Source of the DNA: UBA1381 sp964399965
GTDB taxonomy: Bacteria; Bacillota; Clostridia; UBA1381
Direction of reading: 5' to 3'
Assembly: GCA_964399965.1 (NCBI GenBank)
Contig: CAYNRX010000004.1
Span: forward strand, 17,698-81,697
Length of the DNA stretch: 64,000 bases
Shown in pieces: positions 24,597-34,706 of the stretch. The first letter of the stretch is position 1, and every line of letters begins with the position of its first letter. The notes under the pieces were generated by a model. The model was given only the letters and a program-made list of their open reading frames with translations. It had not been told where the DNA came from and searched no databases. A program made the translations under genes and the position numbers.

Positions 24597-25651
24597 GCGA
24601 GAAAGTTTTAATGAAAGGGAACGAGGCTATCGCCGAAGCGGCTATACGTTCCGGCTGCCGTCATTTCTTTGGTTATCCGATAACTCCGCAAACGGAGCTT
24701 TCGGCATATATGGCAAAAAAGATGCCCAAGATAGGGGGAACATTTTTGCAAGCCGAGAGCGAAGTGGCGGCTATAAATATGGTATACGGGGCTGCGGGCG
24801 CAGGGGTAAGAGTTATGACCAGCTCTTCAAGCCCTGGTATAAGCCTGAAATCCGAAGGTATAAGCTACATAGCAGGAGCCGATCTGCCCTGCGTTATCGT
24901 GGATATAATGCGCGGAGGCCCGGGGCTTGGCGGTATTCAGCCTGCCCAGTCTGATTACTTTCAGGCGACAAGAGGCGGCGGGCATGGTGATTATCATTTG
25001 CTCGTATTGGCGCCGAACTCTGTTCAGGAAATGGTATATCTCACAGCGGACGCGTTTAATCTGGCCGATGAATATCGGATACCGGTCATGATTCTCGGTG
25101 ACGGTACGCTCGGACAGATGATGGAGCCGGTAAACTTTGATAATATGCCGGAGCCGGTTTTTGCAGAGAAAAATTGGGCAGCCTGCGGACATAAAAACAG
25201 CCGTGAGCATAATGTGATAAATACGCTCTACCTTACCCCGAAAGAGCTCGAGGATACAGTCATAGAACGTCAGAAAAAATATGATACGATAAAGGCAAAC
25301 GAGGCTCGCTTTGAAGAAATGTATACCGAAGATGCGGATATTATCGTTTCTTCCTACGGCATAACCTCAAGAGTTGTGGAAAGTGCGGTCAAGCAGCTGC
25401 GCGAAGAAGGGCTGAGAATAGGAATGATCCGCCCGATAACGCTGTGGCCATTCCCGAAGGAGGCCTTTGAGCGTTCTAACGCCAAGGCATACCTGTCGGT
25501 AGAAATGAGTATGGGACAGATGATCGAGGATATTAAGCTGGCCTTAAACGGCAGGGCGCCGGTGTATTTTTACGGCAGAACGGGCGGCATAATCCCATCG
25601 CCGGATGAGATCATCGGCAAAATAAGAGAAATAGCCGGGGAGGTGCTGTGA
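24593..25651 (+). CDS. 2-oxoacid:ferredoxin oxidoreductase, alpha subunit
   Basis: The complex oxidises a 2-oxoacid (2-oxoisovalerate or 2-oxoglutarate) with CoA, giving acyl-CoA, CO2 and reduced ferredoxin. This 352-residue subunit has the alpha-type N-terminus GNEAIAEAAIRSGCRHFFGYPITPQTE, then ESEVAAINMVYGAAGAG, MTSSSSPGISL and the domain II stretch VSSYGITSRVVESAV. ATG 24593 follows a GGAGG six bases upstream. Motifs are close to VorB-type proteins, but KorA cannot be excluded. Confidence 0.9.
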   Translation: MSEKVLMKGNEAIAEAAIRSGCRHFFGYPITPQTELSAYMAKKMPKIGGTFLQAESEVAAINMVYGAAGAGVRVMTSSSSPGISLKSEGISYIAGADLPCVIVDIMRGGPGLGGIQPAQSDYFQATRGGGHGDYHLLVLAPNSVQEMVYLTADAFNLADEYRIPVMILGDGTLGQMMEPVNFDNMPEPVFAEKNWAACGHKNSREHNVINTLYLTPKELEDTVIERQKKYDTIKANEARFEEMYTEDADIIVSSYGITSRVVESAVKQLREEGLRIGMIRPITLWPFPKEAFERSNAKAYLSVEMSMGQMIEDIKLALNGRAPVYFYGRTGGIIPSPDEIIGKIREIAGEVL

Positions 25652-25652
25652 A

Positions 25653-26405
25653 ATGAGCAAAATAATATTTGAAAAGCCAAAGTCGCTTTTGCCAACGCCG
25701 TTCCATTACTGCCCGGGATGTACGCATGGAATAGCGCACAGGTTGGTGTGCGAGGTGCTGGATGAATTGGATATAGAAGGAAACACGGTAGGAGTGGCGC
25801 CTGTCGGTTGTGCGGTGACGGCCTATAACTATTTTGGCTGTGATATCCAGCAGGCCGCTCACGGCCGGGCTCCGGCTGTTGCAACAGGGATAAAAAGAGC
25901 GTTGCCCGACCGAGTGGTGTTCACGTATCAGGGCGATGGAGACCTGGCGGCTATCGGTACAGCCGAGACCGTTCACGCGGCGACCCGTGGTGAGAACATT
26001 ACTATTATATTTATAAATAACGCTATCTATGGAATGACCGGCGGCCAGATGGCTCCTACCTCACTTCCGGGACAGGTGACTCAGACTTCGCCATACGGAC
26101 GTGACGTAAAGACCCAGGGATACCCTATAAGGGTATGCGAGATGCTTTCAACGCTCGACGGCCCATCATATATCGCCCGCTGCTCGTTGGACAGCGTAAA
26201 GAATATCAAGGATGCGAAAAAATCAATAAAGAAGGGATTTGAATACCAGTTACAGGGCAAAGGATTTTCGCTGATAGAGCTTTTATCCACGTGTCCGACT
26301 AACTGGGGAATGTCGGCGCCGGAAGCGATGAAATTCGTCCGGGATAAGATGATACCGTATTATCCTCTGGGAGTATTTAAGGACATAGGGGAGGCGGAGA
26401 AATGA
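25653..26405 (+). CDS. 2-oxoacid:ferredoxin oxidoreductase, beta subunit (thiamine diphosphate binding)
   Basis: This 250-residue subunit binds thiamine diphosphate and magnesium. It has FHYCPGCTHG (Cys near the cluster), APVGCAV, GRAPAVATGIKRA, the TPP motif YQGDGDLAAIG with INNAIYGMTGGQMAPTS, and ends EAMKFVRDKMIPYYPLGVFKD. It lies between alpha and gamma in the order delta-alpha-beta-gamma, which is the common four-subunit layout. Confidence 0.92.
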   Translation: MSKIIFEKPKSLLPTPFHYCPGCTHGIAHRLVCEVLDELDIEGNTVGVAPVGCAVTAYNYFGCDIQQAAHGRAPAVATGIKRALPDRVVFTYQGDGDLAAIGTAETVHAATRGENITIIFINNAIYGMTGGQMAPTSLPGQVTQTSPYGRDVKTQGYPIRVCEMLSTLDGPSYIARCSLDSVKNIKDAKKSIKKGFEYQLQGKGFSLIELLSTCPTNWGMSAPEAMKFVRDKMIPYYPLGVFKDIGEAEK

Positions 26406-26938
26406 AAACGAATAAGATCATAATTTCCGGATTCGGCGGGCAGGGGATACTGTTTGCCGGCAAGATATTAGCGGAAGCGGCATTGCTTAAAGGAAAGGAG
26501 CTTTCCTGGTTACCGTCCTACGGCCCGGAAATGCGCGGCGGCACGGCAAACTGCCATGTTATAATTTCCGATGAAAAGGTCGGTTCGCCGATAATAATGG
26601 CTCCCGATATCCTTATTGCAATGAATCAGCCTTCGCTGGAAAAGTTTGAAATGACAGTTTCCGCAGGAGGGAAGCTGTTTATTGACAGCTCTCTGATCCA
26701 GAGAAGATCCGAACGCAGCGACGCTGAAGCGTGTTACATACCGGCTACACAGCTGGCTGTGGAGAACGGCCACGGTAACCTTGCAAACATGGTTATGCTG
26801 GGTGCGCTATTGCGTCATACCGAGATATTTACGCTTGATGAGATCCGCGCTGCGGTCGACATGGCGCTGCCCCAGAAGAGAAAAAATCTGCTCGATGTGG
26901 ATATGGGCGCCGTAATGACGGGCTACAATTTTACATAA
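26402..26938 (+). CDS. 2-oxoacid:ferredoxin oxidoreductase, gamma subunit
   Basis: The 178-residue gamma subunit starts with the family motif IIISGFGGQGILFAGKILAEAA and then SWLPSYGPEMRGGTANCHVIIS. It completes the catalytic core by binding CoA. ATGA overlap with the beta subunit and a hairpin after it (26993-27033) mark the operon end. Confidence 0.92.
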   Translation: MKTNKIIISGFGGQGILFAGKILAEAALLKGKELSWLPSYGPEMRGGTANCHVIISDEKVGSPIIMAPDILIAMNQPSLEKFEMTVSAGGKLFIDSSLIQRRSERSDAEACYIPATQLAVENGHGNLANMVMLGALLRHTEIFTLDEIRAAVDMALPQKRKNLLDVDMGAVMTGYNFT

Positions 26939-26992
26939 GCGCTGAGTACAGCAAAGACGCAAGTCCATGAAAAATCCAAATATAAAAAGAGT

Positions 26993-27033
26993 GGCACAGC
27001 CGCGGTTTCGCACTGCGACTGTGCCGTTCTTTT
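26993..27033 (+). terminator. Terminator of the oxidoreductase operon
   Basis: GGCACAGCCGCGG and CTGCGACTGTGCC pair (two wobble positions) and are followed by GTTCTTTT. Confidence 0.8.
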
Positions 27034-27046
27034 ATAGCTGAAATTT

Positions 27047-28066
27047 TTAACGCTGCGTCAATGCTTTTTGTGCACGCTCCCATAGGTAATGGAAGATCAA
27101 GGCAAATGCGTATTGTATCAAAAAATAGCAGACCGTATAAACAGTATAGTATTTATCCCAGTCAAAAAACGGGAGGATAAAATCCTGAATGCCCATTAAA
27201 AGTGTGTTTGCCAGATAAAGCTCAAAGCATATCTTGCCGCTTTTATGTATAAAACGCATGAGTGGATTTTGCGGCTTTAGACGTGAGAGTATTCCGCACA
27301 ATATCAGGACTAGTCCGGGGGCGGTGAGCATGGCGCACAGCATGTCAAGACCAAGGGTGCCAACGGGAATAAGCATTCGGCGCAGGATGTAAATGGCAAT
27401 TATCGCTAATCCTGCAACCGCTACCAAAATGTATGCAGAACGGCACGAAAGCTCTTTTCCGCTGGCGGAATACGATGCCCATAGAAAGCCGACCAAAAAC
27501 GAAGGGGCGCGGAGCGTGAACAGGCAAAATTTACTCTTACCCAGTATCACCAGCAGTAATGATCCCAGAACACAGCAAAGGATAGATATCGCAGTAATAT
27601 AGCGGCGGTTTTGGCTGCGGCTTATAGCAGCAAAATAAAACGGCGCGATGAAATACATCGCGAACAGTGCCGAGGTATACCAGCCGAAAGAAGCGCCGGC
27701 ACCTACCCAGAACTGTATAGAAAAAATATTGGCAATGATACCGGTCCACTTTATCGTGTTCATAGCATAACACATTATGCAGTAAGGTATAACGACGACC
27801 AGATATTTTAAGTATATCTTTTTGAACCGCCGTATGTAAAAAGGGAAAGGCTTGCTATTTTTCAAAAGCGAAAAATATATGCCAAAACCGGAAACAAGGA
27901 AGAATATATCTACCCCGAGGTAACCAATATCTTTGGGGAATATTCGTATAACAGCAGTCCCGTCAGCAAGCCTTCCAAAACAGCTATGGAGCACGAGTAC
28001 GGCTATTATCCCTATACCCATAAGATATGTGCGGTATACGCTTACATTGCGCAGAGTCAAGATCAT
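27047..28066 (-). CDS. Membrane acyltransferase, acyltransferase 3 family
   Basis: This protein of about 339 residues has roughly ten membrane helices. Family hallmarks near the N-terminus are TYLMGIGIIAVLVLHSCF (conserved His) and IGYLGVDIFFLVSGFGIYFSL, then RRFKKIYLKYLVVV. The frame is open to 28162, but those residues are charged and do not fit; ATG 28066 (or TTG 28060, better spaced from GGAG) gives a normal start. It is unrelated in detail to the acyltransferase at 3026. It probably acylates a surface glycan or is involved in exopolysaccharide modification. Confidence 0.8.
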   Translation of the reverse strand: MILTLRNVSVYRTYLMGIGIIAVLVLHSCFGRLADGTAVIRIFPKDIGYLGVDIFFLVSGFGIYFSLLKNSKPFPFYIRRFKKIYLKYLVVVIPYCIMCYAMNTIKWTGIIANIFSIQFWVGAGASFGWYTSALFAMYFIAPFYFAAISRSQNRRYITAISILCCVLGSLLLVILGKSKFCLFTLRAPSFLVGFLWASYSASGKELSCRSAYILVAVAGLAIIAIYILRRMLIPVGTLGLDMLCAMLTAPGLVLILCGILSRLKPQNPLMRFIHKSGKICFELYLANTLLMGIQDFILPFFDWDKYYTVYTVCYFLIQYAFALIFHYLWERAQKALTQR

Positions 28067-28171
28067 CACTCCGTAGTTATTATTTTCTTTATTATACCTT
28101 ATGTGCCTATAAAAATCAAGCAAAACCCGCATAAAACACGAGGGAAAATTATTTTTGGACATTTATAGAAC

Positions 28172-28200
28172 TTGCAAAAATATAAGTGATATGGTATAAT
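28172..28200 (+). promoter_or_regulatory. SigA promoter of ftsK
   Basis: TTGCAA (28172-28177), 17-bp spacer, TATAAT (28195-28200), with a 55-base leader that contains a small GC hairpin (CCGT and ACGG arms) before AAGGAGGAA. Confidence 0.7.
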
Positions 28201-28262
28201 ATTTCAGTCAGCTGCATATCGCCGTAAAATACGGCGGAAGATCCGGCAGCAAGGAGGAATAC

Positions 28263-30755
28263 ATGGCAGCAAAACAAAAACGCGGCACAGCGCAAAGAAA
28301 ACGCAGTGCCGGAAAAAATAAAAAACAGGAAGCAAACGAAAGCTATCTGTCGATAGGTATGTACTTGTTCATATTGATGATAGTTACGGTACTTCTTTTG
28401 ATATTTACATACATAGACAGCGGAGGAGCAGTAAATGGGGCTGTCCGCAGCTGTATATTCGGTATCTTCGGTGCGTCGGCTTACGGAGTGCCGTTTGTGC
28501 TGGGGGCAAATACCGTCTATCTTGCGGCGGTGGGCGATAAAAAGAAATTCTGGCTGAAGATGCTTTTATCGTTTTTTGCGATCCTTAATGTAAGCTCGAT
28601 AATACATCTCATATCGGCTTACGATGTACCGGTATCGCTTGCTTACCGATTCGGTTCGGAAGACGGCATCGGCGGCGGCTTTCTTGGAGCTTGCGTAGCG
28701 GTATCGTTTAATGCTTTGTTCCACAGGATAGCATCGTTAGTGATACTTTTCGTGACACTGGTGCTTCTTTTGCAATCACTTACCGGAATAAATGCTGTAA
28801 GGCGCATTTACCGTTTCATGAAAGGCTATTACACCGGATACAGGGACGGATACAGACGCCCTCCGGCGGAGGATCCGCAGCTTAAGGCCTATGAGCTGGC
28901 GCAGAAAAGGGCGCGTCAGCGAATGGACAGGCGGGAGCAGCGGATTGCGCAAACAATGAACTCCGCCCAGGAATTTGCCGAGGATACCGTGCGAAAACGT
29001 CCGCCGGAAAAGCAGCCAAAGACCGCTAAAAAGGATAAACAGCCCAAAAGAGAAGAGGAAGAATTTACATCTAACGGCTTGGAAGAGATATTTGGCGATA
29101 TCATATCACAAAATACTTCCGAACACAAAAAGGCTGACGCAACGGAAGAAAAGCAGCCGCCTGCCGCCGAGGTCAAGGACAAACCTGCCCCGGAGGTGAA
29201 GAGCAAAAGGGAGACAAAGAAGCTTTCCGAGGCGGAAAAATTGTCATTCCACGAAGAGATGGATCGGGCGATAGACGGGCCGGAGCTTCAATATATTTAT
29301 CCGGAAACAGACCTGCTTGATCCGCCCAAACCGGGTTCGACAGATATGCGCCAGGAAATGTATGAAACAGCAAATAAACTAATACAGGTGCTGGAGGATT
29401 TCGGCGTAAAGGCAAAGCTGTCACAGGTCACACAAGGGCCGACAGTAACGCGGTATGAGATACAGCCCTCAAGCGGCGTCAAGCTGTCAAAAATCGAAGG
29501 ACTTGCCAAGGATATCGCCTTGAATCTTGCAGTCCCTAACGTACTTATCGCACCGGTGCCGGGTAAGGCGGCAGTTGGAATAGAGATACCGAACAACGAG
29601 ATAGGTTCCGTCAGCATAAGAGAGCTGTTTGAATCGCCCAAGTTTAAAAATTCCAGATCCAAACTGACAATAGCCCTCGGGAAGGATATAGGCGGCAGCG
29701 TTGTTGTCGGCGACATAGCAAAAATGCCGCATGTGCTTATTGCCGGTCAGACAGGCTCCGGTAAATCAGTCTGCATAAACACTATTATTGTAAGCCTGAT
29801 CTACAAAGCTTCGCCAAACGATGTTAAACTCATCATGGTTGATCCCAAAGTGGTTGAATTGGGAGTGTACAACGGGCTTCCGCATTTGCTGATTCCTGTC
29901 GTGACCGATCCCAAAAAGGCCGCCGGAGCGCTCAACTGGGCAGTCACGGAAATGATGCGCCGCTATGATTTGTTTGCGGAAACGATGGTGAGGAATCTTG
30001 AAGGATACAACAAGCTGATGGAAAAGACCGGCGGTGAAAAACTGCCCAGTATCGTGATCATCATAGACGAGCTGGCCGATTTGATGATGGTAGCCGCAAA
30101 AGAGGTAGAGGATTACATTTGCCGTCTGGCACAGCTGGCAAGAGCGGCCGGGCTGCACCTGATAATCGCCACTCAAAGACCGTCTGTGGACGTTATAACC
30201 GGCCTTATAAAAGCTAACGTTCCCTCAAGGATAGCCTTTGCCGTTGCCAGCCAGGTGGACAGCCGCACAATACTCGACCGCGGCGGTGCAGAAAAGCTTT
30301 TGGGACGCGGAGACATGCTCTACGCCCCGGCAGGACAAAGGAATCCTACCAGAGTGCAGGGTGCGTTTGTATCCGATGCGGAAATAGAACGGATACTTGA
30401 TTTCCTCAAGGAAACAGGCGAGGAAACTCATTACAGCGAGGATCTGGCAGAGCATATCGAACGCTGTTCGGCAGGAGACAATGGAGTTACTCCGGATGAG
30501 GAGGATGACGGCGATGAGCTTTTACCGGATGCTATACAGCTGGCGGTGGAGCTGGGGCAGATATCAACGGCAATGATACAGCGTAGACTTTCGGTTGGCT
30601 ATTCGCGCGCAGGAAGGATCATCGACCAGATGGAAGCACGAGGGATAATAAGCGGCCCCAATGGTTCAAAGCCGCGTCAGGTATATATGAGCCGTGCAGA
30701 GCTTATGAACAGCAGCGCGGGAGAAAAGGAAGCGGAGGATATACAGGAGCAGTGA
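28263..30755 (+). CDS. FtsK/SpoIIIE DNA translocase
   Basis: This membrane motor pumps chromosomal DNA through the division or sporulation septum. The 830-residue protein has a basic N-terminus, four membrane helices (about residues 30-180), a charged linker (about 215-350) and the motor, with Walker A AGQTGSGKSVCIN (about 495), Walker B IVIIIDELADLMM and RLAQLARAAGLHLIIATQRP. The C-terminal winged helix (gamma domain, about 760-820; AIQLAVELGQISTAMIQRRL) reads orienting DNA motifs. Whether it acts mainly at division or in sporulation cannot be told here. Confidence 0.95.
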   Translation: MAAKQKRGTAQRKRSAGKNKKQEANESYLSIGMYLFILMIVTVLLLIFTYIDSGGAVNGAVRSCIFGIFGASAYGVPFVLGANTVYLAAVGDKKKFWLKMLLSFFAILNVSSIIHLISAYDVPVSLAYRFGSEDGIGGGFLGACVAVSFNALFHRIASLVILFVTLVLLLQSLTGINAVRRIYRFMKGYYTGYRDGYRRPPAEDPQLKAYELAQKRARQRMDRREQRIAQTMNSAQEFAEDTVRKRPPEKQPKTAKKDKQPKREEEEFTSNGLEEIFGDIISQNTSEHKKADATEEKQPPAAEVKDKPAPEVKSKRETKKLSEAEKLSFHEEMDRAIDGPELQYIYPETDLLDPPKPGSTDMRQEMYETANKLIQVLEDFGVKAKLSQVTQGPTVTRYEIQPSSGVKLSKIEGLAKDIALNLAVPNVLIAPVPGKAAVGIEIPNNEIGSVSIRELFESPKFKNSRSKLTIALGKDIGGSVVVGDIAKMPHVLIAGQTGSGKSVCINTIIVSLIYKASPNDVKLIMVDPKVVELGVYNGLPHLLIPVVTDPKKAAGALNWAVTEMMRRYDLFAETMVRNLEGYNKLMEKTGGEKLPSIVIIIDELADLMMVAAKEVEDYICRLAQLARAAGLHLIIATQRPSVDVITGLIKANVPSRIAFAVASQVDSRTILDRGGAEKLLGRGDMLYAPAGQRNPTRVQGAFVSDAEIERILDFLKETGEETHYSEDLAEHIERCSAGDNGVTPDEEDDGDELLPDAIQLAVELGQISTAMIQRRLSVGYSRAGRIIDQMEARGIISGPNGSKPRQVYMSRAELMNSSAGEKEAEDIQEQ

Positions 30756-30780
30756 TGCAGGGACGAAAGGAGCGGTGAGG

Positions 30781-32736
30781 ATGAAAAACATTATCAAGGC
30801 AGCCGTATTAGTATCAGCATTTTTGCTGACAGCTCCGGCCGCATATGCCGAGGTCGTAGGAGAGGCCGTTATAACTGATATCGGAGCGTTTATCGACTAT
30901 CTGCCGATAAGCTCGTACAACGTTGACGGCAGCACCTATATACAGGCTGAGGATCTGCGCAGCTATGGCTTTGATGTGGTATGGGACGAGAGTGCAAGGA
31001 CGCTTGATATTGCGCCAAACGGAAGCGAACCGAAATCACTGCTAAATAGCGAAGAGATAAATACTCTAAAAGAGGATATAGACTCCGGCAGCCATATGTA
31101 CGATATATATTCAACCGATATTGTCACCAGGATCTGTGGCGATACGGTAAACGGTTGTTCTCTCGACGGTGTTATGCTGATAAAATTCAGAGACCTTGAA
31201 AGATGCGCATATATAAATTTTGACGAGGAATACCGCACGGCTTCCGCTGAAGTGACACGCTACTGTATGGAAAAGGCGTATGAGGCGGCAGATAAGCAGA
31301 TTCTTGATTTGGGAAGCGGCAAGGTTTACACGGGAGAGGTGCAAAACGGCGTGCCGCACGGCATAGGCAGGCTTACGCAGACGGGTACGCAAATGCTATG
31401 CTCGACCTCCGGACGCGGATCATATCCAATCTACAATTATGATCATGACGAGGAATACACCGATACGTATACGGGATATTTTGAAAACGGCCTGCAAAAC
31501 GGCGCGTTTTACTCCGTCACACGTCCCGTTGTCCGTCTTGGTTCAATGTATCAGCATAACGGCATGGAATTTCTATCAACGGCGTACGCCTGCGAATATT
31601 ATAGCGGCGGGACGCTTATGTCCGTGTCCGGCGAAGTTAATATTAACTCTGAGGAAAATATAATGGGTACGCCCGCAAGGTCGGAGTACGTATATGTAGG
31701 CAATAATACATTCAAGGGCTGGTACTATTTAAATCGTATAAGCGATATGGAAAGCTGTCAATTGTCTCCCAGTAAAGCTATGGTTTACGGAGGGCAGATG
31801 AGAGGCGGCAGCGGCTTAGATTACAATCTGACACGCCATCGCTTCCGTGACGAGAACGTGAAATTTATCTCCTGCGGCGACGAGAGCTATTACAGTTACG
31901 CCATAAGCGAGGACGGTGACTTGTACGTTTGGGGATTCGGCATACCTACCTCCGACTCGCTGTACGAAAACCCCTTTTATGTCAGACGAAATGTGGGCGA
32001 GTTTGGTAGACCATATACAGACAGTTCGATGTTCACACTTGCAAATTATCGTGTGATTGCCCGTGATAATAAGATGTACCTGATAAATTATACGTTTGAC
32101 GATTCAAAGGACACTCTTGTCCGCGAAAATGTTGCCGAAACGGAGCGAACGATGTATCTGACAACAGATGGCAGTCTGTATCTGTATCATACCTCGGGAA
32201 ACGTGATAGACCAAAGCGGAGAAAATGATATGCTTATCGATACGGACGTGGCGCATATAAGCAACGGCACGTATCTTAAAAACGACGGCACCGTATGGCT
32301 TATCAGCGTTGACAATGAGCAAAATGTAACAAAACACCAAAAAATTGCCGAAAATGCGCAAATCCTGGCAAGCTATGATAATTATTATTGCAGCGTGGCA
32401 TATATATCAAATGACGGCGAGGTATTTTACTGCTATAATGTGTATGATGAAGAAAAGGATTTTGTGAAGATTGCCGACAGTGCAAAAAAGGTTAAGGTAT
32501 CAAGCGGAAGCATCAGTGTATTGAACACTGACGATACCTTATATCGTATAAATGTTAGCGATGGCGTGCCGGGCGAGGCGGTGCACGTAATGGACAATGC
32601 GGTGGATTTTAACGATTTTTGCAATATTGCTGTAACGCAGGACGGCAAGCTGTGGAGAGTCAGCATTACAGACGGCGAGGTAAGCAGGACGCAGCTGTTT
32701 GCGTACAGGTCAAATCTGGTATATTCGGAAGAATAG
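30781..32736 (+). CDS. Secreted protein with MORN-like and RCC1-like repeats
   Basis: This 651-residue protein has a signal peptide (1-22, ending AAYA). A copper-amine-oxidase-N-like module follows (about 35-80, with YIQAEDLRSYGFDVVWD). Two MORN-like repeats are seen near 179-240 (YTGEVQNGVPHGIGRL and YTGYFENGLQNGAF). The second half has repeating patterns such as SYAISEDGDLYVWGFG, YLTTDGSLYLYH and YLKNDGTVWLI, which resemble RCC1/beta-propeller blades. ATG 30781 is preceded by AAAGGAGCGGTGAGG. The function is unknown; the domain mix points to an extracellular binding or wall protein. It starts 26 bases after ftsK. Confidence 0.6.
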   Translation: MKNIIKAAVLVSAFLLTAPAAYAEVVGEAVITDIGAFIDYLPISSYNVDGSTYIQAEDLRSYGFDVVWDESARTLDIAPNGSEPKSLLNSEEINTLKEDIDSGSHMYDIYSTDIVTRICGDTVNGCSLDGVMLIKFRDLERCAYINFDEEYRTASAEVTRYCMEKAYEAADKQILDLGSGKVYTGEVQNGVPHGIGRLTQTGTQMLCSTSGRGSYPIYNYDHDEEYTDTYTGYFENGLQNGAFYSVTRPVVRLGSMYQHNGMEFLSTAYACEYYSGGTLMSVSGEVNINSEENIMGTPARSEYVYVGNNTFKGWYYLNRISDMESCQLSPSKAMVYGGQMRGGSGLDYNLTRHRFRDENVKFISCGDESYYSYAISEDGDLYVWGFGIPTSDSLYENPFYVRRNVGEFGRPYTDSSMFTLANYRVIARDNKMYLINYTFDDSKDTLVRENVAETERTMYLTTDGSLYLYHTSGNVIDQSGENDMLIDTDVAHISNGTYLKNDGTVWLISVDNEQNVTKHQKIAENAQILASYDNYYCSVAYISNDGEVFYCYNVYDEEKDFVKIADSAKKVKVSSGSISVLNTDDTLYRINVSDGVPGEAVHVMDNAVDFNDFCNIAVTQDGKLWRVSITDGEVSRTQLFAYRSNLVYSEE

Positions 32737-32747
32737 GAAGACAGGAT

Positions 32748-34706
32748 ATGAAACAGAAGGATTTTTTACCGATAAACAGGGAGGACATGAAAAAGCGCGG
32801 TTGGGAGGAGCTGGATTTCCTTTACATCTGCGGCGACGCATACGTCGATCACCCCAGTTTCGGCCATGCGATCATCTCCCGAGTGCTTGAAAGTCACGGT
32901 TATAAGGTCGGCATATGCGCGCAGCCCGACTGGCACAGCATAGATGATTTTGTGAAAATGGGCAGGCCGCGCCTTGGAGTTTTAGTCTCGGCAGGAAATA
33001 TCGACAGCATGGTAAACCACTACACAGCCGCAAAAAAGAAACGCCGTGACGATGCATATTCTCCGGGCGGAAAGGCCGGAAAACGACCGGATAGAGCCAC
33101 GATCGTCTACTGCAACCGCATACGGGAAGCCTTTGGCACCATACCTATTCTTATCGGCGGCGTTGAGGCAAGCCTCAGGCGATTTGCGCATTATGATTAT
33201 TGGGATGATAAGGTTCGCCGCTCCATACTGCTTGATTCAAGAGCTGATATCCTGATGTACGGCATGGGTGAAAAGCAGATCGTTGCTTTAGCTGATGAAT
33301 TAAATGCAGGAGCGGCGGTGGATGAGATTCGCACTGTTCCGGGGACATGCTATATAAGCGCAGAACTCCCCGATGGCTGTGTAGTGATACCATCCTATGA
33401 GGAATGCGCTCAATCCAAGGTGAAATACGCCGAAGCTTGCCGTATCCAGTACGAGGAACAGAATCCCTATCTGGGGCGGACAGTAGCTCAAAAGCATCAA
33501 AACCGTTATCTTGTACAAAATCCGCCCATGGAACCGCTTTCTACGGCAGAGCTTGACGCTGTGTACGAGCTGCCCTATACGCGTACGTATCACCCGGTAT
33601 ATGAGGCGGAGGGCGGAATAGATGCAATAAAGGAGGTCAAATTCAGTCTGGTATCAAATCGCGGCTGTTTCGGAGGCTGCAATTTCTGCGCCCTGTCATT
33701 CCATCAAGGGCGGATAGTAACGGCCAGAAGCCATAACTCCATTATCCGTGAAGCTAAAGAAATGGTCAAGGATCCGGATTTTAAAGGGTATATTCACGAT
33801 GTGGGCGGACCTACAGCCAATTTCCGCGGACCGGCATGTGATAAGCAGCTAAAATACGGAGCATGTAAAAACCGTCAGTGCCTGTTCCCGGAGCCGTGCC
33901 CAAATCTTAAGGCTGACCACGCGGACTATCTGTCGCTCTTAAGGAAACTGCGGAAAATAGACGGTATAAAAAAGGTATTTATCCGTTCCGGGATACGCTT
34001 TGATTATTTGATGTGCGACAAGAACGATACGTTTTTCCGTGAGCTTTGTATGTACCACATAAGCGGTCAGCTGAAGGTAGCGCCGGAACATATTTCCGAC
34101 AACGTTTTAAAATACATGGGAAAACCCAAAAACGAGGTCTATGACCGTTTTGCGGAAAAATTTTATCGGATAAATGAGAGGATAGGAAAGAAGCAATATC
34201 TTATCCCTTATCTGATGTCCAGCCATCCGGGCAGCACACTTAAAGATGCTGTGGAACTGGCGGTATATTTGCGGGAACACGGGATACACCCGCAGCAGGT
34301 GCAGGATTTTTACCCAACACCGGGGACGGTATCGACTTGTATGTTCTACACCGGCTTCGATCCGTTTACGATGAAAAAGGTTTATGTGGCAAAAAGTCCC
34401 AGAGAAAAGGCTATGCAGCGCGCTCTGCTACAGTCGTTTGAACCCGCAAATCATAAGCTTGTATACGAAGTGCTCACCCAAGTCGGCAGGCTTGATCTTA
34501 TCGGCTTCGGGCCGCGCTGTTTAATAAGACCAATTAAAGACAGGAGGAATAATAATGGCAATGCTGTTAAAAGGAAAGGAAGTATCAGCAAGGATAAAGG
34601 AGGAGCTGAAAAAAGAGGTCGAAAAGCTCAAAGAAGAGGGAATATTCCCGGGGCTGGCGGTCGTTCTGGTCGGGGACGATCCGGCAAGCCGGGTATACGT
34701 AAATAA
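32748..34706 (+). CDS. YgiQ-family radical SAM protein, C-terminus overlapping folD
   Basis: This 652-residue protein of the UPF0313 family has the N-terminal cobalamin-like domain (FLYICGDAYVDHPSFGHAI, LIGGVEASLRRF, YDYWDD) and a radical SAM core with the cluster motif CFGGCNFCALSFHQGR (about residue 305) and PYLMSSHPGST. The reaction is not known. Conserved sequence ends near GFGPRCLIRP (about 34500-34530). The frame then runs on for about 50 residues, very rich in Lys, Arg and Gly, to a stop at 34706, inside folD in another frame. ATG 32748 is chosen, with GGAAGACAGGA upstream. Confidence 0.85.
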   Translation: MKQKDFLPINREDMKKRGWEELDFLYICGDAYVDHPSFGHAIISRVLESHGYKVGICAQPDWHSIDDFVKMGRPRLGVLVSAGNIDSMVNHYTAAKKKRRDDAYSPGGKAGKRPDRATIVYCNRIREAFGTIPILIGGVEASLRRFAHYDYWDDKVRRSILLDSRADILMYGMGEKQIVALADELNAGAAVDEIRTVPGTCYISAELPDGCVVIPSYEECAQSKVKYAEACRIQYEEQNPYLGRTVAQKHQNRYLVQNPPMEPLSTAELDAVYELPYTRTYHPVYEAEGGIDAIKEVKFSLVSNRGCFGGCNFCALSFHQGRIVTARSHNSIIREAKEMVKDPDFKGYIHDVGGPTANFRGPACDKQLKYGACKNRQCLFPEPCPNLKADHADYLSLLRKLRKIDGIKKVFIRSGIRFDYLMCDKNDTFFRELCMYHISGQLKVAPEHISDNVLKYMGKPKNEVYDRFAEKFYRINERIGKKQYLIPYLMSSHPGSTLKDAVELAVYLREHGIHPQQVQDFYPTPGTVSTCMFYTGFDPFTMKKVYVAKSPREKAMQRALLQSFEPANHKLVYEVLTQVGRLDLIGFGPRCLIRPIKDRRNNNGNAVKRKGSISKDKGGAEKRGRKAQRRGNIPGAGGRSGRGRSGKPGIRK

